Assembly (NCBI GenBank): GCA_012103325.1
Contig: WLWY01000001.1
Span: 1,217,653-1,281,652 of the forward strand
Reading direction: 5' to 3'
Length of the DNA: 64,000 bases
From: Alphaproteobacteria bacterium
Lineage (GTDB): Bacteria; Pseudomonadota; Alphaproteobacteria; UBA8366; GCA-2717185
In this document: in pieces, positions 18,573 to 25,564 of the stretch
How the letters are laid out: every line of letters starts with the position of its first letter
Position numbering within the stretch: the first letter of the stretch is position 1
Made by a program: the position numbers and the translations under genes
The notes under the pieces: model-generated
Seen by the model: only the letters and a program-made list of their open reading frames with translations
Told to the model about the DNA's origin: nothing
The model's database searches: none

Positions 18573-19121
18573 TCAGTTTCGCGGCGCGTGCTTGTTCAGG
18601 ATGCGCTGCAGGGTGCGCCGGTGCATTTTCAGGCGGCGGGCGGTTTCCGAGACGTTTCTGTTGCACTGTTCGAACACGCGCTGGATATGCTCCCAGCGGA
18701 CCCGGTCGGCGGACATCGGGTCCTCCGGCGGCGGCGGCAAGGGCCGGTCCGTTTCCAGCAACGCGGCCGTAATCTGATCTGCATCCGCCGGCTTGGCCAG
18801 AAAGTCGACGGCACCGGCCTTGATCGCAACGACGGCGGTGGCGATGTTGCCATAGCCCGTCACCATGACGATCCGGATATCGTCGCGCGACGCCCGCAGT
18901 GCCTCCACCACCTCGAGCCCTGTGCCATCCTCAAGACGCAGATCGACCACCGCGTAAGCCGGCGGCATTGCGCCGGACGCTTCGATGCCTTCCGCGACAC
19001 TCGCCGCGGTGGTAACGGTAAATCCCCGCTGCTCCATCGCGCGCGCCAATCGGTTCCGCAGCGGCGCATCGTCATCGACAATCAAAAGCGAACGATCGGA
19101 CGTTTCGACCGGTTCCGACAT
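18573..19121 (-). CDS. regA: Redox response regulator RegA/PrrA/ActR, 182 aa
   Basis: Global redox response regulator. The receiver domain (about 12-125) has the acidic pocket DDD, the phospho-acceptor Asp in AVVDLRLEDGTG and Lys in FLAKPAD. A proline hinge (about 128-134) leads to a Fis-type helix-turn-helix (NVSETARRLKMHRRTLQRIL), the nearly invariant RegA C-terminus. RegA homologues control respiration, photosynthesis, nitrogen and carbon fixation. Length equals that of RegA/PrrA. The ATG at 19121 has an AAGG site; a GTG directly before it is less likely. The partner kinase gene lies 63 bp upstream. Confidence 0.93.
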   Translation of the reverse strand: MSEPVETSDRSLLIVDDDAPLRNRLARAMEQRGFTVTTAASVAEGIEASGAMPPAYAVVDLRLEDGTGLEVVEALRASRDDIRIVMVTGYGNIATAVVAIKAGAVDFLAKPADADQITAALLETDRPLPPPPEDPMSADRVRWEHIQRVFEQCNRNVSETARRLKMHRRTLQRILNKHAPRN

Positions 19122-19184
19122 CACCTTATTCCCCTACCCATGCTCCATCTGCTGCGTCTTGGGTATTAATTGCCTTTCGGACAA

Positions 19185-20495
19185 TCAGATCCCACGCAGG
19201 CCAACATTGCGCTCAAACATATCGCGTGGCCAGCGAATGACAACCTCGGCGCCACCGCGATTCGCGAAATGCAGTTTGGCGCCATCGACTTCCAAAAGCG
19301 TTTGCGCGATGAAAACGCCGAGGCCCATATGACCCTCGGCACCGCTTCTCGTCGAAATATACGGCTCGCCGAGCGATGCGAGCACCGAGGCAGGGAAACC
19401 GGGGCCGTCGTCCCGGACAATCAGACGCACTTCCGTTTCGTTCCAGAACAGGCGCAGCTCGACGCTTTCCGCCGCAAACTGGATGGCGTTCTGGATCAAG
19501 TTTCCCACGCCATGCATGAACTCCGACGTCTCCGGCGCTTCCGGTTCCGTGCCTGCGCAGCCGGGGTCGGTCTCGATGTCCAGCGCCACGCCGGCATCCC
19601 GATAGACCTCGCAGGCCTGCGCCACCAACGCGGAAAACCTCACCAACTCTAAGGGGCGATGTCCCGCCATGTCCGGACGTTGCGACAGGCCGGCAAGGAT
19701 ATCGCGGCAGCGGTCCGACTGGCTGATCAGCAATGCCACATCCTCCGCGAACGGGCTGTCCGGCGGTACTTCACGGGAAAGCTCCTTGGCGACGACGGCG
19801 ATCGTGGCCAGCGGCGACCCTAGCTCGTGCGCTGCGGCGGCGGCAAGGCCGCCCAGCGCGGATACGTTCTGCGCGCGGCTTAACGATGCTTCCGCGGCGG
19901 CGAGCGCGTCGGACATCCGGCGCGCTTCGTCGGCGACGGACCAGATATAGGCCGCGATGAAAACCGACGCGACGCACAGCGCGGTCCAGACGCCAAGGTC
20001 GTAGGGAAACGGCAAGGCAACCGCCGCATCCGTCCAGGGCAATGGCGTGCGGAAGAACGCCAGCAAGGTCACGAGGACGATGGCAAGAGTGGTGAGGCCC
20101 AAGGTCGGCCCACGCGACAGGATCGTCGCGGCAACGGTGACGGGCGCCAGGATCAGGATCAAAAACGGGTTCTCCAGCCCGCCGGTGAGATACAGCAACA
20201 TGCCGAGCTGCAGCATGTCGAAGCCGAGCAGCAGCGCCGCACCCTTATCGCGGAGCCGCGCCCGCGCCGGCATGCGGAACATCAGCATCAAATTCGACAG
20301 CGCGGTTAGCGCCACCACGGAAAGGCAGGCCAGGACCGGCAATGCGAAGCCGAACCCGAAGTGGACGATCAAAATAGTAGCCGTCTGGCCAACGACGGCA
20401 ATCCAGCGGATCAGGATCAGCGTCCGCAGGCCAAGCCGCCCTTCGGGGCGGCGGATCGGCGCGGCGGTGCTCACGGGGGCTTGTCCTTCGCTCAT
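19185..20495 (-). CDS. regB: Redox sensor histidine kinase RegB/PrrB/ActS, 436 aa
   Basis: Six N-terminal membrane helices (about residues 20-180) contain the heptad GGLENPF, matching the GGxxNPF quinone-sensing motif of RegB. The H-box is AAHELGSPLATIAVVAKEL, with phospho-acceptor His. Just after it, SDRCRDIL contains a Cys at the position of the RegB redox cysteine (assignment from memory of the family). Kinase N, G1 and G2 boxes follow (NLIQNAI, DDGPGF, GHMGLGV). The GGAGGG site is 9 nt before the ATG at 20495. regB lies directly downstream of cobT (23-bp gap) and is probably cotranscribed with it. Confidence 0.93.
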   Translation of the reverse strand: MSEGQAPVSTAAPIRRPEGRLGLRTLILIRWIAVVGQTATILIVHFGFGFALPVLACLSVVALTALSNLMLMFRMPARARLRDKGAALLLGFDMLQLGMLLYLTGGLENPFLILILAPVTVAATILSRGPTLGLTTLAIVLVTLLAFFRTPLPWTDAAVALPFPYDLGVWTALCVASVFIAAYIWSVADEARRMSDALAAAEASLSRAQNVSALGGLAAAAAHELGSPLATIAVVAKELSREVPPDSPFAEDVALLISQSDRCRDILAGLSQRPDMAGHRPLELVRFSALVAQACEVYRDAGVALDIETDPGCAGTEPEAPETSEFMHGVGNLIQNAIQFAAESVELRLFWNETEVRLIVRDDGPGFPASVLASLGEPYISTRSGAEGHMGLGVFIAQTLLEVDGAKLHFANRGGAEVVIRWPRDMFERNVGLRGI

Positions 20496-20518
20496 CGCCA
20501 TTGGCCCTCCGGTAGTCC

Positions 20519-21547
20519 TTATGAATTCGGTCCGTCGACCCGTGCCTGTTCGAACGTCGCCATACCCGTATGGCAGGACAATGCCGCGCGCAAGACACCC
20601 AGTGCCAATGCCGCACCGCTCGCTTCGCCCAATCGCATGCCGAGATCGAGAATCGGCCGCTTGCCGATCGCGTCGAGCAGGCGCGCATGACCCGGCTCAG
20701 CGGAAAGGTGTCCGACAATGCAATGATCGAGCGCCGTTTGGTCCATCCGATGCAGTACCGCCGCCGCCGCCGTGCAGGCATACCCGTCGAGGATGACCGG
20801 CACACGCGCGATCCGCGCGGCCAGTATCGCGCCCGCCACCGCGGCCAATTCATGACCGCCCAAACAGCGAAGGGTCTCGAGGGGGTCGCTACAGGCGCCG
20901 CGATGGCGCGCGACCCCGGCTGCCACAATCTCGGTTTTCCGTTTCAAGGTCTCAACATTGACACCGCTTCCCGTGCCAACCCAATCTTCCGCGTCGCCGC
21001 CAAACAGGCCAAAGCACAGCGCCGCCGCGCTCGACGTGTTGCCGATGCCCATTTCGCCGAGACACAGCGCATCGACTCCATCCTCGACCGCCATCATGCC
21101 GTAGGCCATGGCGCGGGCGCATTCCGCCTCGCTCATCGCCGGCGCTTGGGTAAAATCGGTGGTCGGATGTTCGAGCGCCATTTCGTAGACGCGCAAATCG
21201 GCGTCATGCAGAAGGCAGAGCTGATTGATCGCCGCCCCGCCGGCCTGAAAATTCCCCACCATTTGTGCCGTAACCGACGTCGGGTAGGCGGACACGCCCT
21301 GCGCCGCAACGCCGTGATTCGCGGCAAACACCGCGACACGGGGATGCTCGAGCTGGGGCGGGTAGCGTCCTTGCCAGGAAGCGAACCACGCGGTCAGGCT
21401 TTCCAACCGGCCAAGCGCGCCCGCCGGTTTCGTCAGCTCGGCTTCGCGCGCCGCCGCCTTCTCCTGCGCGGCCTCATCGGGACCGGGCATCGCCGCCAGC
21501 AATTCCCGCATCTCATCGAACGATGCCGCTACTTCCGATTCCGCCAT
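20519..21547 (-). CDS. cobT: Nicotinate-nucleotide:dimethylbenzimidazole phosphoribosyltransferase, 342 aa
   Basis: CobT makes alpha-ribazole phosphate, the lower-ligand nucleotide of cobalamin, from dimethylbenzimidazole and nicotinate mononucleotide. Family signatures are AVFAANHGVAAQGVSAYP, GGAAINQL, LGEMGIGNTSSAAAL and the C-terminal LGMRLGEASGAALAL with a catalytic Glu. The start at 21547 has a GGGAG site and gives the standard length of about 340 residues; the frame stays open far upstream but that part is antisense to cobS. It is divergent from cobS across a 97-bp gap and leads into regB. Confidence 0.95.
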   Translation of the reverse strand: MAESEVAASFDEMRELLAAMPGPDEAAQEKAAAREAELTKPAGALGRLESLTAWFASWQGRYPPQLEHPRVAVFAANHGVAAQGVSAYPTSVTAQMVGNFQAGGAAINQLCLLHDADLRVYEMALEHPTTDFTQAPAMSEAECARAMAYGMMAVEDGVDALCLGEMGIGNTSSAAALCFGLFGGDAEDWVGTGSGVNVETLKRKTEIVAAGVARHRGACSDPLETLRCLGGHELAAVAGAILAARIARVPVILDGYACTAAAAVLHRMDQTALDHCIVGHLSAEPGHARLLDAIGKRPILDLGMRLGEASGAALALGVLRAALSCHTGMATFEQARVDGPNS

Positions 21548-21644
21548 GCCCGCTCCCTGCTCACCCGATTGACACCAGCATACCGCCAGCCCTGATTCTG
21601 TCGTATATGACGGTTCCGCCCAATCGGCAAATTCGAAGGCTCCG

Positions 21645-22409
21645 ATGGACCCCGAACCCGAGCAATCTATCATCGACCGCGCCATCGGCGATGTGCGCGT
21701 GGCGGTCGCCTTCATGACGCGGCTGCGCGTCGGTGCGTCCGAGAACGATTTGGCTGGCGCGTGCTGGGCGTTTCCAGTCGCCGGTCTGCTGGTCGGGACG
21801 GCCGGCGGTGCCGTTTTTGCCGCCGCGTTTGCGTTCGGGGTGCCACCTGTTGCGGCGGCGCTGCTTGCCTTGATGACAACGGCAATGCTCACCGGCGCGC
21901 TGCACGAAGACGGTCTCGCCGATACGGCGGACGGTTTCGGTGGCGCGGAGCCCGAACGGCGATTGGAAATCATGCGCGACAGCCGCATCGGCGCGTATGG
22001 CGTCCTGGCGCTAATCTTCAGTGTCGGCCTTCGCACCGCCGCGCTCGCCGCCCTTTCCGAACCGGGTATCGGTTTCGTCGCGATTGTTGCGGCGGCAACG
22101 CTCTCGCGCGGCCTGTTGCCGGGCATGATGCATGGGTTGCCGCTGGCCAGTTCAAGCGGCCTCGCCACCGCCGTCGGCCGCCCGACCAAAGCTATCGCCA
22201 CCTTGGCAGCCGGGCTTGGCGCGCTCGCAGCCATTTCCTATCTCGGCTTCGCGACAGGCGTTGCGGCCGTAATCATTGCCGTCATCTGTATTGCGGCGGT
22301 GGCACTGCTGGCCCGGCGCCTGATCGGCGGCTATAACGGCGATACGCTGGGGGCCGCGCAACAGATAGCGGAAACGGCTGTTCTGATCGGCATCGCCGCC
22401 GGACTTTGA
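21645..22409 (+). CDS. cobS: Adenosylcobinamide-GDP ribazoletransferase (cobalamin synthase), 254 aa
   Basis: CobS (CobV) joins adenosylcobinamide-GDP to alpha-ribazole (phosphate) to finish the nucleotide loop. It is an integral membrane enzyme with about six helices. The acidic signature ALHEDGLADTADGFGG (about residues 83-98) and the motif RDSRIGAYG (about 110-118) mark the active site. A conserved GGYNGDTLGAAQQ appears near the C-terminus. It is followed 19 bp later by cobC, forming the plus-strand start of the cob cluster. Confidence 0.95.
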   Translation: MDPEPEQSIIDRAIGDVRVAVAFMTRLRVGASENDLAGACWAFPVAGLLVGTAGGAVFAAAFAFGVPPVAAALLALMTTAMLTGALHEDGLADTADGFGGAEPERRLEIMRDSRIGAYGVLALIFSVGLRTAALAALSEPGIGFVAIVAAATLSRGLLPGMMHGLPLASSSGLATAVGRPTKAIATLAAGLGALAAISYLGFATGVAAVIIAVICIAAVALLARRLIGGYNGDTLGAAQQIAETAVLIGIAAGL

Positions 22410-22428
22410 TTGTCGGGAGATTTCATCG

Positions 22429-23049
22429 ATGAGTGTCGTAACGCGCTGGTGGTGGGTTCGGCACGCGCCCGTGCCCACTGGCAAGAACATCGTCTATGGA
22501 CAGATGGACCTGGATGCGGATTGTTCCGATACCGCTGCCTTCGAGGGGCTCGCGCGAAACCTGCCGTCCGGGGCCCTGCTGGTGACGAGCGATCTTAAAC
22601 GTACGACGCAAACCGCGGACGCCATTCGCGCCGCCGGGCTGGACCTGCCACCACCGCTTATGGAACCGGATCTCCGCGAGCAGCATTTCGGCGACTGGCA
22701 AGGCATGACTCATGAAGCGTTCGGCATGCTTCGCGAAGCGACGCCGCACCGCCATTGGCGCGTGCCCGCCTTCATTCAGCCCCCCAACGGCGAAAACTTC
22801 GTTCATCTCATCGCCCGGGTGACGCCAGCGATCGCCCGCCTGTCCGAAGAACATGCCGGGCGAGATATCGTGGCGATTACGCATGGCGGCACGATTCGCG
22901 CCGCGCTGTCCCTGGCGCTTGGACTCGATCCGGAAACATCGCTCGCCTTTGCGACGCAGAATCTCGGCATTACCCGCCTCGATCTGATTACCGACCGCGC
23001 CGACGGCGTTGCCTGGCGAGTATCGGCGGTCAATCAGCCGCCAGCTTGA
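22429..23049 (+). CDS. cobC: Histidine phosphatase, probable alpha-ribazole-phosphate phosphatase, 206 aa
   Basis: Histidine-phosphatase superfamily member with the catalytic RHA motif (WWVRHAPVP, His about residue 11), an Arg in SDLKRTTQTA, the acidic EQHFGDWQG segment and a second His in ITHGG. The enzyme removes phosphate from alpha-ribazole phosphate or from cobalamin 5'-phosphate. The position directly after cobS, and a GGGAG site at good spacing, support the cobC assignment. Generic phosphoglycerate-mutase-like function cannot be excluded from sequence alone. Confidence 0.85.
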   Translation: MSVVTRWWWVRHAPVPTGKNIVYGQMDLDADCSDTAAFEGLARNLPSGALLVTSDLKRTTQTADAIRAAGLDLPPPLMEPDLREQHFGDWQGMTHEAFGMLREATPHRHWRVPAFIQPPNGENFVHLIARVTPAIARLSEEHAGRDIVAITHGGTIRAALSLALGLDPETSLAFATQNLGITRLDLITDRADGVAWRVSAVNQPPA

Positions 23050-23140
23050 TCAGCCCGCACAGAAGTTCGATTGTCCGGACCTGAGCGGCGCAGTATAAAT
23101 TACGGCTTCGGGACCATCGTCAGAAGGGGAGACTGAACGG

Positions 23141-23728
23141 GTGGCGAATTCGTTGGGCCGCCGTCTTGCGTCGCGTTTTCGGCGCGTGGTTCTGTACCGG
23201 CTCATCATGCCGGTGCTGCGGGCGAAATATCCGCCCGAATATACGGCGCGCAGCGTCCTTTTCGGCATGCTTGTGGCGATGACACCCACCGTCGGCGTGC
23301 AGATGCCGATCGTATTCCTGTGCTGGCTGGCAATCCGGTTCGCCAGGCCGCAGTGGGATTTCAACGTCGTTATCGCCATGCTGTGGACGTGGGTAACGAA
23401 CGTTTTCACCCTGGCGCCGATCTATTACGTCTTCCTCGTTACGGGGCGAATCATGCTCGGTTCGCCGGGCGACCTGACGGGCTATTCGGCCTTCGCAACG
23501 CATTTGCAGGACGCGCTGGCGACGGATGCCGGCATCATCGAATCGCTCTGGGTCTACACCATCAGTCTGTTCGAGATCTGGGGCGTCCCGATGTTCGTGG
23601 GCTCCATTCCCTGGGCGATTCTCTGTTCTTGGCTCGGTTACCGGTGGAGCCTGCGTTTGATCAACCGGTTTCGCAACCGGCGCAAGAAGCGCGCGGAACA
23701 ACGTCGCAGACTCAGCGAAAACAACTGA
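23141..23728 (+). CDS. DUF2062 membrane protein, 195 aa
   Basis: Member of the DUF2062 family, with the start RRVVLYRLIMPVLRAKYPPEY, the signature GMLVAMTPTVGVQMPIV and two to three hydrophobic segments (about 37-62, 80-102, 140-168). The C-terminal tail is strongly basic (RNRRKKRAEQRRR). The function is unknown; relatives are usually not linked to cobalamin. The start is GTG with an AAGGGGAG site about 10 nt upstream. It sits between cobC and the cobalamin riboswitch, with an RNA element rather than an operon link downstream. Confidence 0.8.
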   Translation: MANSLGRRLASRFRRVVLYRLIMPVLRAKYPPEYTARSVLFGMLVAMTPTVGVQMPIVFLCWLAIRFARPQWDFNVVIAMLWTWVTNVFTLAPIYYVFLVTGRIMLGSPGDLTGYSAFATHLQDALATDAGIIESLWVYTISLFEIWGVPMFVGSIPWAILCSWLGYRWSLRLINRFRNRRKKRAEQRRRLSENN

Positions 23729-23764
23729 CGCGCCGTTCCGTTCTTGCTCTTGCAGCGGGTGCAG

Positions 23765-23935
23765 TCTACGGTCGCGCCAACGTGTCGGAACAGGGAAGTC
23801 CGGTGAATTCCGGCGCTGCCCCCGCAACTGTAATTGGCGAGACCGAGACACGGTGCCACTGACGGCGCACGCTGTTGGGAAGGCGTCCCGGTCATAATTC
23901 CGCCAGAGCCAGGAGACCTCTTCGGTACGTCAGAT
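23765..23935 (+). ncRNA. Adenosylcobalamin riboswitch
   Basis: Conserved core elements occur in order: an AGGGAAGTCCGGTGAATTCC-type stretch (about 23792), GCTGCCCCCGCAACTGTAA (23815-23833), GCCACTG (23856), GGGAAGGCG (23877) and the B12 box AGCCAGGAGACC (23907-23918). It heads cobP-cobW-cobN-cobO. Binding of adenosylcobalamin represses such operons. After the box, CCTC (23941-23944) can pair with GAGG inside the ribosome-binding site (23950-23953), so control of translation is plausible; no terminator T-run is visible. Outer boundaries are approximate. Confidence 0.95.
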
Positions 23936-23961
23936 TGGCCCCTCGGGCGGAGGAACGCGCC

Positions 23962-24516
23962 ATCGATACGGTTGAGTCATCATTGCGTCCGGTCACGCTG
24001 ATTCTCGGCGGCGCGGCATCGGGCAAGAGCGCCTTCAGCGAATCCCTGATTGAATCCGAAATCGGCGGTCACTGGACGGGCGCGCTGTATCTCGCCACCG
24101 CAACCGCCGGCGACGCAGAGATGGCGGACAAGATCAAGCGCCACCGGGACCGGCGCGGCCCCGCATGGACGACCGTCGAAGAACCGCTCGCGCTCGCCGA
24201 CGCGCTGGCCGAGCACACGCAGCCGCAACGGCCGATCTTGGTCGATTGTCTCACGCTGTGGCTGTCCAACCTGATGTTTGCGGACCGAGACATCGCTTCC
24301 GAAACAAGCCGCCTGATCGCAACCTTTCCCGGTCTGACCAGCCCCGTCCTTTTCGTGTCCAACGAAGTCGGCGGCGGCATCGTGCCGGAGAATGCGCTGG
24401 CGCGGCGCTTCCGCGATGAAGCCGGCCGACTGAACCAGAAAATCGCTGCCGCCGCCGACCGGGTTTACCTGATCACGGCGGGACTCCCCCTCACGCTCAA
24501 AGACAGCACCGTTTAG
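23962..24516 (+). CDS. cobP: Adenosylcobinamide kinase / guanylyltransferase, 184 aa
   Basis: CobP (CobU) phosphorylates adenosylcobinamide and transfers GMP from GTP. The Walker A loop is ILGGAASGKSAFSE. The motif RHRDRRGPAWTTVEEP carries the guanylylation His region. ILVDCLTLWLSNLM and FVSNEVGGGIVPENALARRFRDEAG are signatures. No ATG, GTG or TTG sits at a suitable distance from the ribosome-binding site. GGAGG at 23949-23953 is 8 nt from an in-frame ATC (23962), and the next usable codon, TTG at 23983, is 29 nt away. ATC initiation is therefore proposed, giving IDTVESSLRPVTLILGG. Confidence 0.88.
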   Translation: MDTVESSLRPVTLILGGAASGKSAFSESLIESEIGGHWTGALYLATATAGDAEMADKIKRHRDRRGPAWTTVEEPLALADALAEHTQPQRPILVDCLTLWLSNLMFADRDIASETSRLIATFPGLTSPVLFVSNEVGGGIVPENALARRFRDEAGRLNQKIAAAADRVYLITAGLPLTLKDSTV

Positions 24517-24524
24517 GAGACATC

Positions 24525-25556
24525 ATGGCCGAAAAAATTCCCGCAACCGTCATTACCGGCTTTCTCGGCGCGGGTAAGACAAGCCTGATCCGGCATCTCG
24601 TCGAAAACAATCAGGGACAGCGTCTCGCCTTTCTGATCAACGAATTCGGCGATCTGGGTATCGACCGGGAACTGCTGCTCGGCTGCGGCATCGAGGGGTG
24701 CGGCGAAGACGATGTGGTCGAACTGGCCAACGGGTGCATCTGCTGCACGGTCGCCGACGACTTCCTGCCAGCCATGGAAGCGCTGCTCGACCGCGAGGTG
24801 CCGCCGGATCACATCCTGATCGAAACATCGGGTCTCGCATTGCCGAAACCGCTGGTGAAGGCCTTCAATTGGCCGGAAGTCCGCAGCCGCGTGACCGTCG
24901 ACGGCGTCGTCACGGTCGTCGACGCGGCCGCCATGGCCGACGGACGCATCGCGACCGATCCCAAGGCCGTGCAGGCCGCGCGCGAAGCCGACCCGGCACT
25001 CGACCATGACGATCCGCTGGAGGAAGTGTTCGAAGATCAGCTGTCCTGTGCCGATATCGTCGTGTTGAACAAATGCGATCTGCTGGACCAGGACGACGTC
25101 GAACCGCTGCTGGAAGGCATTACCGCCCAACTGCGCGACGGCACCAAGATCATCCGCGCCGCGAACGCGAAGCTCGATCCGGCCGCCCTACTCGGACTGG
25201 GCTCGGCCAGCGAAGACGACCTCCATAACCGCCCTTCGCACCATGACGGCGCCGACGACGATCACGATCATGACGATTTCGAAAGTTTCGTCGTCGGGTT
25301 CGGTCCGGTCGACGACGTCGACGCCTTCGAGACGCGCCTGTCGGCCGCCGTCCGCGATCATGGCATTCTTCGCATCAAGGGCTTCCTCGACCGTCCCGAC
25401 CGTGACCGCCGCGAGGCGATCCAGGGAGTCGGGCCGCGCCTACACCGTTATTTCGACCGCGACTGGAAATCCGATGAAACGCGGCAGAGCCAGATCGTCG
25501 TGATCGGATTCGCAGGGCTCGACAGGCCCGCTATCGAACAAGCGATCCTGGGCTAA
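24525..25556 (+). CDS. cobW: CobW cobalt-handling G3E GTPase, 343 aa
   Basis: G3E-family GTPase proposed to deliver cobalt to the CobN-CobST chelatase. The sequence shows Walker A (GFLGAGKTS, about residue 12), the GCICC metal-binding motif in LANGCICCTVADDF, a conserved ETSGLALPKPL, and the guanine-specificity motif NKCD. A His/Asp-rich loop (SHHDGADDDHDHDD, about residues 238-252) precedes the C-terminal CobW_C domain; it is typical of cobalt- or zinc-binding members. An AGGAG site precedes the ATG. Its position between cobP and cobN supports the cobalt role. Confidence 0.95.
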   Translation: MAEKIPATVITGFLGAGKTSLIRHLVENNQGQRLAFLINEFGDLGIDRELLLGCGIEGCGEDDVVELANGCICCTVADDFLPAMEALLDREVPPDHILIETSGLALPKPLVKAFNWPEVRSRVTVDGVVTVVDAAAMADGRIATDPKAVQAAREADPALDHDDPLEEVFEDQLSCADIVVLNKCDLLDQDDVEPLLEGITAQLRDGTKIIRAANAKLDPAALLGLGSASEDDLHNRPSHHDGADDDHDHDDFESFVVGFGPVDDVDAFETRLSAAVRDHGILRIKGFLDRPDRDRREAIQGVGPRLHRYFDRDWKSDETRQSQIVVIGFAGLDRPAIEQAILG

Positions 25557-25564
25557 CCACCCAG

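Noticed and set aside
21548-22234. Upstream extension of cobT by 229 codons
   Set aside because: The frame is open but antisense to cobS. CobT family length and the GGGAG site fix the start at 21547.
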